DNA of 64,000 nt from Seriola aureovittata (Eukaryota; Chordata; Actinopteri; Carangiformes; Carangidae), in assembly GCF_021018895.1 (NCBI RefSeq), contig NC_079384.1:14399140-14463139 (forward strand). The letters run 5' to 3'. Of this stretch, positions 27,477 through 38,628 are shown piece after piece. A model generated the notes under the pieces. That model was not told the DNA's origin and ran no database searches. It worked only from the letters and a program-made list of their open reading frames with translations. Every line of letters begins with the position of its first letter. Position 1 is the first letter of the stretch. The translations under genes were made by a program, and so were the position numbers.

Positions 27477-30400
27477 ATGTCTTGCACAACTGTTGCAGTC
27501 ATGATGCTTGCTGGTTTCCTCTTCCTGCTCTTCCACACAGGTAAGCTTGGATTGTGTTCAGCTTGGTACATGCAGGTGAATCCTGAGAAGGCAGAACTTA
27601 TTTCTTGAACTTTGCTTAATTTAAACCAAACTACACTGACTTTTTTAAGAAAGCAGGCGGATATGCTGAGTTGCTCTCCTATGTGTTTGTGATTTGCATG
27701 TGTCCGCTTCGTGTTTATAATGACAAAAATAACCTGCGTGATGCTCTCAGGGTTGAATTTGACTCAATCATATTTTAATGACATTTTAAAAAGATGCAGT
27801 TTACCTTGGAAATAATAGTAGAGGGACATTGGACTTAATAAGACATACAGGTAATAGCACTCTGAGGGAGCTCTGTGAACTAAATTGAGAGCAGATGCAT
27901 TTGGACATTTCATAGCTAATGGATCTCAGATAGAGAGCCCCAGTTGGACTTACGCCCGTCTTATAATGGCCACTGGATATTACGGCAGATATTTGTACGC
28001 TCATGTTTTGCCAGGTTTAATTATAAATTCAGAAGCAGTGGATTCCCAGCGACAGAGATGAATGTTTTTGTCATTACCTCTGGTAATAAAAAGACATTGA
28101 TTGAAAACATTTGTAATTGTACAGACTCATAGATATTAACAGCGTAAATATGACTGATTTTTCACATCAAGATCCACGTGTTATTTCATTAGAAATTGAT
28201 GAAAATTTTGAAAAATACCATATCTCATAATATTAATTGATTAAAAAAAAAAATCCTGGATCTGCCTTTTTAATGAGATCCTCATTCTTCCCTGGACCAT
28301 GCCCCATCCCTTCACCAGTTTTGCTGTAATTATTTAGTATAGTCACATGTGAAAACATGAAGTAATTACAAACTCACTCTGATGTCCAGACAAACACCGT
28401 GGCTCTGAACTTCTAATTTAAATGAAAAGTTAAGAGCATGGGAACGATCATGTTTGTGATTTCTTTCCTTTTAAGAGTAATTTGTCTCATAGTGAATGGG
28501 TCTTCGTGTCTTTGCTTCAGACGGGGTGTATTCTGAAGATAACTGCAGCTATCAGGATGTTTTAAACTACCTGAACTTGACCAAAAACAATGAGCAGTAC
28601 TTCATGACCCGGCCTGTAAGAAACTACAAACACCCCACACGGGTTAACCTAGAAGTTCTGCTCTATGCCATTCTTGACGTGGTGAGTGGTTAAAGTTTTT
28701 TACAAATGATAATTACTATTTACATTGAGATGAGCTTATTACAGTATTACAGTATTGGTCCTATGTATCAAAAGAAACCATAGGTGTAGGCTGTCTGATA
28801 TATATATAGGTTAGTGGATGTAACATTAATGTCTAAATGTCTAAATAATCGCCCATTAGGAATCAGAGGTGGTGTGGACAGGCATGATCATTGTGCACCA
28901 ATAGGGAAAGCCGGCCACGGACCTGGAGACTCCGCCCCTCTGCTCTGACCAATCCCATTGTGGGGTCCACGCAGCCTGATTAGCATATTCACAAATTGAT
29001 TAACACAGAGAAGGCGGGGCCGGAGGTTGAAGCCGTTACAACTCTGTGGTTTCATTGTCCTGTTAGCTACAGGAGATGAACTGTTAGCTTGCTAACTAAG
29101 CTAGTTAGCTTATTGCCAACTGGTCGTTAGCAAGGCTTTTTCTGAAAACAAACTTTATTATGATTATTTAGAGTTCATAATTTATAGGATTAAACTTTTC
29201 TCAATATGTTCAAAATTATCAACAGTTGAATACATTTATCATGTTAATTCAACTATAGTCAGAGGCTAAGATAGCAGTTACTATTAAGCTTGGCTAGCTA
29301 TCTGGACTATCTTAGCAAGCCTTATTCTTATAATTTGGATTATTTGTGATTATAACAAACTTAATAACTAACATTGGTTTATCAAAAACATATATTTTGT
29401 TAGACATAGACAGAGAAAGAAAGTTTTAAATCTAGTTTTAGCTATGGTTTTCTGTAGCTATCTCATCAGCTAGCTTTTGATATTGTGTAGTTGGTTGTCT
29501 GGTTTTTAGCCAAGCCAAAACCACAAGTTTTATGTGGTGATTTATGTGGGTTTTTTTTTTTTTGAGGTGTTCTTAAAATTTTTAGTAGTCTCTGTATATT
29601 ACTGTGTGTTGTAATGCACAACATTAAATCTTTCTGTAATGAGGTCTGTGCTCTGTAAGTGCTCTCTTGTAGGTTCGAAATAATATACACTGCCTCATGT
29701 GATTCATGTCTGTTCAGAACAAGTGCATATGAACCTCTGACGTTAATGTACACAGAGTTGGAAATGCTGCTGTTTTCTTATATCACAGTTTTTCTGTGTG
29801 ATAGATAATTGTGTTATGCTGTCATGTTTTCTGTCTCAAAAGATTTTCACACATATTTCTTTGCTTACAGATTGAGAAAGACCAAAAATTCATTCCTTAC
29901 ATTTGGACAGACATGGTGAGTTATAAAGTTAGTTTCTTCAGAGCACTTTTAATTTTTGTCCCTCTTTCTCACTGTCCCTTTTTTTCCTGATTTTGTCACA
30001 TTTTCCCCTGTAGTGGTGGCACAATGAATATATTTCCTGGGATCCAAATCAATTTTGTGGAATTGATAATGTTTCTCTTCCCACTGAGATACTGTGGAAG
30101 CCAGATCTTACTATTGAAGAAATGTAAGTAAGTAAGTGTAGGTTTGGTAAAGTGTTTGGATGCTAAAACACCACTTGACATTTAAAGTGCTCCCCATTTC
30201 AAGGTGCAACAGCATTTTAACACATTTCTTTATGATTGTATTGTCAAAAAGTGAATTTCCATCCAGTTGTTTGTATGCACACCATCAAGTTACCTTTTAT
30301 AAAAATTGATTCATACAATAATTTCCATGCCATGAGCATACAGATTGTAAATTTGGGAAAAACAGAGCACTGGTATTATATCAATATCGGTGAATCTCTA

Positions 30401-32603
30401 GTTTTTAAGCTTTTGCCGTCAATGCATTGTGTGTTCACTTGTCTCCATGTGTTTTCATACAGGATAGAGCGGGACAAAGCACCTCTGAGTCCTTATCTCA
30501 CTATCAACAACAAAGGTTACGTTGAAGTCCAGAATGATCAGGTGCTGGACAGCACCTGCAGGATGCACATTTATAATTTCCCCTTCGACATACAGCGCTG
30601 CAGCCTCTCCTTCAAGTCTGTCATACACACTGGTGAGAGCACGACAAGTTGTGTTTATAAGAGTTAATTGTCACATCACTATATCTGGTCTACAAATTTC
30701 ATCTCCCCCCCAGCCAAGGACATCCGGCTGCAGCCAATCGACAACTCTTCAGAGGCCACAGAGTGGACTCGGGAGATGTTGCTGACCCAGTACGAATGGC
30801 TGTTCATCAACATGACAGTCACTTCCAACAACGCCAGCGATTTACTCGACCAAGACATCATCATTTACACTGTGGGTATGAATAGATACAGATGTACTCT
30901 GATAGAAACTACTTATTTCTGTACAGATTGCGGTAGTTGCACTTGAGTATTTCACCTGAACCTTAAACATCATTTAACAGATCAGCATGAGGAGGAGGTC
31001 AACACTCTACATCGTCAACTTCATAGTACCCGTCCTGTTCTTCTTGTGTCTGGACTTGGCCTCCTTCCTGATCTCAGACAACGGGGGCGAGAAGCTGAGC
31101 TTCAAGGTCACTGTGCTGCTTGCTGTCACTGTGATGCAGCTTATTCTGAATGAAATCCTGCCTTCCTCGTCAAACAGGATTCCTCTTATAGGTAAAGAAG
31201 CTCAGAGTCTTGCCTTTATTGGACTGTATTTCATATGAGTAGTAGAAGCACATATTCTGACTCAATGTTTAGTTATTGGTCCACATTAATGAAGCTGCCT
31301 TCTGCCTCCAGCTGTCTACTGCATTGGGATATTTGGTCTGATGATGCTCAGCCTCCTGGAGACGATTTTCATCATGTATCTGTTAGAGAAAGACTCTGCA
31401 TCCCGAGAGAGTGAGACAGATAAAGACCAAAGCCCGAGTGAGGACTGTAACAAACAGGGCAATGCCAACTTCCTCAAATGTCACGGAGGTGAGACCAGGA
31501 TCCAGGTGCACAAAGTGTCCTTAGGTAGAGATTAGTTGTTACAAAATAAACCCAATAACTGGCGCTAACTGTTGCAGAGCTGACTAAACCACCTGACAAA
31601 ACCAGCCTGTTTCTATAAGGAAGTGAGGTAGATAATATGGACTGTGGTCACGACCTGACCTGACTTAACCTCACTGAAGAGCTGTTTAATAATGATGTGA
31701 ACTGGGAAGAATTTAAATACCTAAAATTACAAAACGTCATGCCAATAACTTCAGACATAAGTCATGGACAATTATTTCTTTTTTTTAATTTCATGAGCAG
31801 AAAACACAGTTGATAATATGACAAAAGAAAAACATGATATGAAATACAGCAGTGGCAACTAATGGAAAAAAACAGAAGTATATCAGACAACACTGAACCA
31901 ACATGTCACTGTACTGAGCTGAGTGATTCTCACACAGCACAGGATTATTATTCCCTCTGAACTCTCAGTGAGACCACCGCTCCTTTTAATTTTCCATTAG
32001 CATCGTATATATTTTTGCTTTAGATAAACTTAGTAATGGATTGGCAACCTAAAAGCTATTCTTAAACTTCTTTAACTGTTATGATGTATTGTAGGTATTT
32101 TTCTAATAATACATACTTGTTAATTGTATTACTTTGAATCTGGTAAGAAAAGAAAAAAACTGTCCTTTCAGAGCTGCACAAACGGACTCAGTGTGTGTGT
32201 ATCTATGATGGTGATGGTGGACCTTCGTCTGAACTGCTGTCCGTGGCCAAAGAGGTTAGAACTGGATCGCACTTCATCCTCATCACAAAGGACACACACA
32301 AAATACATTTCAAATGTAACAGCTGTTACAAGCCACAATTGTATTAACAAGTCTAATAAACCTCTCTTGTATCAGAACAGCAGCAAGCTGGTGGAGGAGT
32401 CCCACGCCTTGGAGAAGGTTTCAGACGAGCTGAAGGAGATGGAGAAAACACTGACTCTGCTCCTCAACAGCAGGAAGGACGAGTTCAAGCCCGGCTACTG
32501 GACCAGAGTGGCTAAAAGAGTCAACAGAGCTTTCTTTATTTTCTATGTCACAGTGGTCAGTGTGTTTTTAGCTTACATCTTTTTAAAATGGAACAATGCA
32601 TAG
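27477..32603 (+). CDS. 5-HT3-like Cys-loop ligand-gated channel subunit, array gene 2
   Basis: Ten coding exons: 27477-27540, 28521-28681, 29871-29915, 30014-30123, 30463-30632, 30714-30871, 30981-31191, 31312-31488, 32172-32254, 32376-32603 (1407 nt, 468 residues, no break). The signal peptide is MSCTTVAVMMLAGFLFLLFH; a second ATG lies eight codons in. Visible are NYLNLT (sequon), IPYIWTDMWW (loop D), the Cys-loop around NFPFDIQR, TQYEWLF, M1 RRRSTLYIVNFIVP, M2 GEKLSFKVTVLLAVTVMQL with Glu at -1' and 20', M3 LLETIFIMYLL, a CVC motif in the cytoplasmic loop, an acidic/basic amphipathic stretch, and M4 ending LKWNNA. Loop B reads SVIHT without Trp, and loop C lacks aromatics. The donor of exon 9 is the weak GTTAGA. 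AATAAA at 33639-33644 follows a 3'UTR of about 1 kb that resembles that of gene 3. Confidence 0.92.
28682..29870 (+). other. intron 2 of receptor gene 2
   Basis: About 1.2 kb with TAGCTAGTTAGC-type words near 29060-29300 and a GC-richer patch near 28900-29030. Intron 2 of gene 3 is only about 600 bp and not clearly alike, so insertion of a repeat here is likely. Confidence 0.4.
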
Positions 32604-33644
32604 AAGAAATTCATAAAAGATAAATGAGTAACTAGACTCAGAGATAATCATTTATGATAATAATTTAATTACTTTTATTTCTCCTGTCGTGTTTTCAAGT
32701 TAATATGTACCTGGTTTGCATGTGCTTGCAGGAAACAGCTAGCACAGCCTTGCGCTCTCTCCTCTGACACCTACTTCACTACCTACTCAGCTTTTGTGTA
32801 TTAGTACGCTGACTACCAGCAATCCCTATAAAACTATTACAAACTTAAACTGCACTATAAAATCACTCAAGTACGGTAACAAAGTGTGTGTGTCAGTCAG
32901 CAAACTCTTACCTAGTTAACTCGTTGGCTTAGCTGAGGGACAGGACAATAAATGTCCACAGTTGATTCAAAAGACGGACTTGTACGTAAGTTTCTGCAAA
33001 CCGTTTCTCTTTTAGGGATCAGTTTATACTCCGATAGAGGGTTGAATAGAAGTGGGTGGAGTAACAGCTAATGAGCTGCACATTAGATTGTTGAATGAGC
33101 CACCATACAGACTTCCACATGGGGAAAACATGTTAATGTGAGTTTGCAAACCAGATAACAATTGAACAGCAAATCACGGACAGTAACTTGCTCACAATGG
33201 ACATCAGCTGTTTGCGCTCTGAGCACTTAACGGCGGTTTTCTTTTTCATATCTTGCTCTGCGGGAAGAGGCATACATAAAATGATGTGCTCATAAAAGCC
33301 TTGATTTCCCACATCCTGGTTTTTAGCAAAGCTGGTGAGGTAATGTGTTTGATGTTGTCCATCTATGTTTAGTTCTTCTGTATATTACATCTCCTTAGGG
33401 GCTGTTGATTGCATGTAATGCACTGTATAACTTATGACTAGTCTTGTATTGTAAAATTCTACTACATGTCTTTGCCATGTAATATGGACAATGTATCATA
33501 CATCCTATCATACATATCTCCATTCTTGCATGAAAATGTTGAAGATTTTTTAATATATATGTCAGGTTGTGTATTTTTCTGAGTAGGTGCAATTAAGTGT
33601 AAACATGAAAACATGTAATAGACTTTTTGTAATGTACAAATAAA
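32604..33644 (+). other. probable 3'UTR of receptor gene 2
   Basis: Ends in AATAAA at 33639-33644. The stretch from 33205 to about 33555 is almost identical to 43585-43937 downstream of gene 3. A GAAAACATGTA word shortly before the poly(A) signal is shared with genes 3 and 4. Confidence 0.6.
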
Positions 33645-33880
33645 CAGCAACACAAATACACAAATATATAAATTACTTATTTGAATATGCACCTTACATA
33701 AACAGTATCTACCGGCCTCAGATATTTACAGTAGTGTCATATATTCTTGGACACTCAGGGAGGAAGAGACTCACTGGCTGCAGCACACAGATTTCTCCGA
33801 GCACACAGGAGAGAGACAAGAGGAGAGGCTGCGTCTCCAAGGGATGAAGATTCAGATCCAAAAAGAATTGCAAAGAAAAA

Positions 33881-33921
33881 CAAACAAACAAACAAACAAA
33901 CAAACAAACAAACAAACAAAA
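33881..33921 (+). repeat. (CAAA)n microsatellite
   Basis: About ten CAAA units. Confidence 0.95.
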
Positions 33922-34389
33922 ACCCAATGATATTAATGGGTCAGTTTACATAACCAGAAAAAAGACAAATAAACCTTACCCACATTCAGCCACGAAGATA
34001 GTTTGTGCAAAAAATGTGTTGCTCCGTTGCCAATACAATGAAGGCAAATTAAGTTTTGTTTGTGATTCTCGCAGCATGAAAACTGACCTTTGAAAAATTC
34101 AGAATATCTTTGAAAAAAAGCAAATGGGTCTCGCTCCATTTTACATACAAATTAATAGGAAGCAAATTCAGGTGTGACTATATCTAACATGCCGTTATGA
34201 TCATGTTGCAAACCGGTTGCAAACACGTTCACATCAACACAACGTTCAGTCAGGGCATGGAGAACATGTGGCTGAGCAGTGTGGAGCAAATGTCATGGTC
34301 TGCCGTGATGGACACTTTATGTTTGATCACTTTTCGACTTCGACTATTTATGTTAAGACAGTTGTTGTTATCACTTCCCTTGTGCGTCT

Positions 34390-34770
34390 CATGTTAATTT
34401 GACTTTGTCTTTGTCCTGTTTCCCTCCACTCTGATTGGCGGCCGCGCCTTAATATTTTTCAACTGTGTTCAAACACCTTTGCTTCCCTTGTGTGTTTGGT
34501 CTCTGTGCTTCCTGTTGTCTGTTTCAGTTTGTCTGCTTTTCTCTGTCGTACTCCTGGTTGCCTTTTTGTAGTTCCCTTGTGTCTCATGCTCCTGTTCTGT
34601 TTCCTGCTGGTTATATTTTCTGTTTTTACTTTCATTGAGTGTCCTTGGTGTCTCCCTGTGTTTTTTTTTATTTTTATTTTATTTTTCTTGTTTAATAAAA
34701 TACCTAACTTCCAGCCCAGTTTTTTGTGTCTGGTCTGCATTCGGGGCCTAACTCTACAAAAGCGGACAGA
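34390..34770 (+). repeat. T-rich 3' tail of an interspersed repeat with TTTAATAAAATACC
   Basis: A 350-bp T- and TG-rich stretch with repeated CCTTGTGTC/TTCCTG words ends in TTTAATAAAATACCTAACTT, CCAGCCC and GTGTCTGGTCTGCATTC. This resembles 3' tails of fish retroelement-derived repeats, from memory. Confidence 0.4.
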
Positions 34771-35279
34771 AAAAATGGACAGCACGGGTTAGAGACAGTT
34801 TGAAAAAAAAAGAGAAATGATGGAGCTTAGAGGGAATGCACTATTAGGAGAAAAAAAACCATGGAGGAAATGACACTCACATGCAAGGAACAGCTTTATT
34901 GTTTAAAACAAACAGGAAACAGGAACCCACTCCTAATATCTCAGTCACCCTTCCTGAAGTAATCTGATGTTTAAAAGACTGATAAATGGCATCAGATGCA
35001 ACATGTAGGAAAGCAGGTGATGCGTTTACATTTATTGACAGACGTCTAGTCACAGCTCTGGAGAAATGTCAGGTACAAAGCAAACACTCCACTAATGCAC
35101 AGAAAGTGCACAGAAATCCTGTTGCCTTAATAATGGAAGTGCAATTGCCTGAGTCTTGACATCAAGTGAACTGACCCGTTACAGTGCACGTATGTGTTCT
35201 GCTGTGAATGTGTGGAGATTGGCCTGGGCTGATGTTAGATTCCTGTCCTGATTTATTATCCCAGTCTGTCCCTGTGCTC

Positions 35280-35660
35280 CTGGCCATGATTTGACAAATA
35301 TACATTTGGGTACCATAGGAAAGAGATCTCAAATGGAGAGCCCAATTCAAACTTAAATGTCTGCAAAAATACTGACGTTTAAAACTCATTACTGGCCTGA
35401 CGAGATAAAATCCTGCAGCCCTGTCAACGCCCATCTTATAACGGCCTTTCTGTGACCACAGTCACTGTATATTACTGCAGGTATTTGTGAGCTGGTGCTT
35501 TTCATGGTTTGATTATAAATCCAGAAGCAGTGGATTCCCACCCACAGAGATTAATGTTTGTAATTAATCTAAATTGAAAGTAATATTTAGATGAAATTAA
35601 AGAACACGCACAGTAGGTCAGACATCTGACGTCCAGACCGACAGAGCCCCGTGCCTGGCT
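35280..35660 (+). pseudogene. orphan intron 1 fragment of a receptor gene (relic copy)
   Basis: The words GATCTCAAATGGAGAGCCC, ACGCCCATCTTATAACGGCC, TATTACTGCAGGTATTTGT and CAGAAGCAGTGGATTCCCA occur in the same order and spacing as in intron 1 of gene 2 (27920-28060), and partly in intron 1 of gene 3 (37220-37360). TCTGACGTCCAGACCGACAG near 35630 matches 28380-28400. No exon 1 or exon 2 remains beside it. Confidence 0.6.
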
Positions 35661-36035
35661 TCACCTGACTTGTGGGTAATCCAAAAATGGGCAAAGAGGT
35701 GGGGGGGTTGTGTGGAGCAGAGACTTCGGTGCTTGTTGGTTTATAGCAAGCATACGCTCCCCCACCTGTCAATCGAAGCAGCACGCACTAAATTATACAC
35801 AATTTACACATACTACGGGTGAGCTATATAAAAATGGGGTAAATTAGTTATAGAAACCAAAACCGTAATTTGTACCAGGCTGTAAACATGTTTATTGCTG
35901 CCTGGGCATTTAAACTTGGGAGTCGACGGAGAGTCATTTTCTGAGCCAACCTCAAGTGGCCATTCGAGGAACTGCAGTTTTTGACACTTAAATGTTGGCT
36001 CCATTTTGCAGCCCTGGAGGCTGCCGCTTGGGTCC

Positions 36036-36440
36036 ACCACATACATACCACCAGAACAGCTTCAATGCTCCTTGACATTGATTCTTCTAAAATATTTTGC
36101 CTTATTTGGTCTTTTGACAACCGTGGTAGTCAGTCTTAAATCTCCCATATGGTGTTCAGTTTGGTTGAGATCGAGTGACCGCAAAGGTCACGACTCACGT
36201 AATTCTCATACTCATTACATCATTCAGTGACCGGACCCACCAGATCCCGTCACTGTGGGGAACAATCACTCAGGTGTGTACTGTTCTTGGTGTTCGCCAC
36301 ACATGCAATCGCCCACTTGTCCAGAATATGGCGAAGGATGACTCATCTGACCATGTCACTCCATCTGAACAGTGCGTATGGTTTTTTGCGCCACTGAACT
36401 CTCAAATAGGTGGGGATTGTGCACAGCTCATGCATGCTTA
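36036..36440. repeat. decayed interspersed repeat
   Basis: Phrases such as GGTTGAGATCGAGTGACCGC, CATTCAGTGACCGG and CCACTGAACTCTCAAATAG recall a widespread fish repeat with GATCTGGTGACTGTG words. The copy is diverged and partly deleted, and the family is not assigned. Confidence 0.4.
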
Positions 36441-36790
36441 ATTTGTCACACTATATTATCACTGTAATTTCACTCACAGCATTGACAGGAGAGTCCTAAG
36501 TGTTACTGACACTGTTCCTGATTGTGCTTTTTCGCCTGGATGTGTGGGATTTCTGTCCAAAATGTTTAATAGCTGCAATTCCTGAACTTACTTTTACCAT
36601 TAAACAGTCATTACAGCCCATTTTTGTCTCCACCAAGAGCATTACCGCCTCTTGTTCTTCCCCTGAAAGACCACTGAGAGATGCTGTGATTACTGCTGTG
36701 GGAGTGACTACTGTCTCCGGATGGCTATTAGAGTAATGAGATTTGAAAAAAAAAAAAAAAAACCCAAAACATAAACGTTTGGTCATTCAA

Positions 36791-36817
36791 TTTGTCTGGC
36801 CCTCTTCCAGAATGAGG
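36791..36817 (+). promoter_or_regulatory. conserved upstream block of receptor gene 3
   Basis: TTTGTCTGGCCCTCTTCCAG plus AATGAGG lies 75-101 bp before the ATG. A TTTTATAAC word about 10 bp further on could be a TATA box. The whole region from 36440 to 36890 aligns by eye with 27060-27476. Confidence 0.5.
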
Positions 36818-36891
36818 CAGTTGTTTTATAACAGACTTGATGACATTTACAGACAAAACTGAGAGGACAGGGAAACATATTTACTGTTCGG

Positions 36892-38584
36892 ATGTCTCGC
36901 ACAGATGTTGCAGTCAGGATGCTTTCTGGTTTCCTCTTCCTGCTCTTCCTCACAGGTAAGCTTGGGCAGTGCTCAGCTGCTCACAAAATTGCTGTGTCTT
37001 CTTAATTCACTGCATTGCCTTTTGTAAGTGTGTTGTTCTCCTATGTGTTTGTCATTTGCATGCGTCTACTCTGTGTTTACAGTGAAGGAAATAATCTGTG
37101 TGACTCATACCAAAAAAAAACACAGCCTATCATAGCAGTAATAGAAGATGGACAAAAGACTGACACAATTGTAGTCTGAGTGAACTTTGCTAACAAAATT
37201 AAGAGGATATGTGTTTGGACATTGTATATGGGATGGATCTCAGACAGAGAGCCTTGATGGACTTAAATGTTTGGACCATAAATCTTTAAAAATCCTCACA
37301 CCCATCACATAATGGCCTTTACAGTGGTATCACAGTGAGTGTAGATACCACAGAGATGAATGTTAGTCAATTTTTATTTTATGATATAAACATCTGTCAT
37401 CCAACAGATGACCTATGATGCATTGTATTTCAAACTGACTCAGACTCCATACTCCCATCAGACCTGCACATATAGTGGCTTGTGTATAAAGCTGTGGCCA
37501 AGGACACAATGCAATTCTGAATAAAAATAAATTAAAAGTACATAAATAGATAGTTTAGAAATAATGATAATAAATAAAATGAAATAAAGAAGTAATTAAA
37601 TCACAAGACAAGCTCTCACATAGTAATAAGGAAAACACTGTGCTTCCACCTCGTCTTTACACTGACGACTCTATGGAAGAAATATACATGTCCCGCTAGG
37701 GTTTTTTTTCTCTTCTGTGGAACTACTTTTTCCTAAAAGTCAGTCACCTGAGTTCCTGAGAATGTTTTGCCACCCAATCATAATAGCAGTCTGGGTCCAC
37801 TTCTTCAGTGATTGTGGAAAAGCAGATTACACCTTACAGTCTCCTTACAGTAGCCATATTACATGTACTAGTGGACTCTCCTCCCCACTACATCTCTTAA
37901 ATCTTCTAGGTCTACACAGTATAATCTACTTGGGGTCCAGTAGAAGTGGTGTAAAGTTTCTGCAAATCTCATCCCATCCATGTTCATCAAATGATACACC
38001 CAAATCCCTGTAACATATCCCTCCATATTCCAAAAGCATTTTATAGCATGTAGATGCTTCATGTCCTTCACTGAAGACCTGGAGAATTTTATTTTTTTAT
38101 CTGCTGATCTTGGAGATTGTAAACTTCACCCAAATATGTTTCACAATACATGGTGTAATTGAAGATATTCCCAGGACAAACACCAGGGCTTTGACGTCAA
38201 TATTTGAACGAAAAGTTAAGAGCATGGGAATGAGCATGTTCCTGATTTCTTTCATTTTAAGAGTAATTTGTCTCGTTGTGAATGGGTCTTCATGTTTTTG
38301 CGTCAGATGGGGTGTATTCTGAAGATAACTGCAGCTATCAGGATGTTTTAAATTACCTGCACCTTACCAAAAACAATGAGCAGTACGTCATGACCCGGCC
38401 TGTGAGAAACTACAAACGCCCCACACGGGTTTACCTGGAAGTTCTGCTCTATGCCATTCTTGACGTGGTGAGTGGTTAAACCTTTTTTGAAATGGTCTTT
38501 ACTATTTCCATTGAGCAGGAGCTCATACAGTATTGGTCCTTTGTGTCAAAAGAGACAGTCAGTGTAGGCTATTGTACCTACCAA

Positions 38585-38628
<44 letters not shown>

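Larger units (their letters stand above)
33645..36790. other. intergenic DNA between receptor genes 2 and 3
   Basis: Contains a (CAAA)n tract, a repeat 3' tail at 34390-34770, an orphan receptor intron 1 fragment at 35280-35660, a decayed repeat at 36036-36440, and from 36440 on a promoter region homologous to that of gene 2. Confidence 0.6.

Noticed and set aside
32124..32603. 160-codon open frame, repeated identically at 42400-42879, as a separate gene
   Set aside because: Its first part runs through exon 9 in the wrong frame and intron 9. Only the last 75 codons (from 32376) are the real final receptor exon.
33881..33921. Possible CRISPR-like direct repeats
   Set aside because: Simple (CAAA)n microsatellite in a vertebrate genome, with no spacers.
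36036..36440. Possible exon of a further receptor or transposase
   Set aside because: No frame encodes receptor motifs; the words fit a decayed interspersed repeat.
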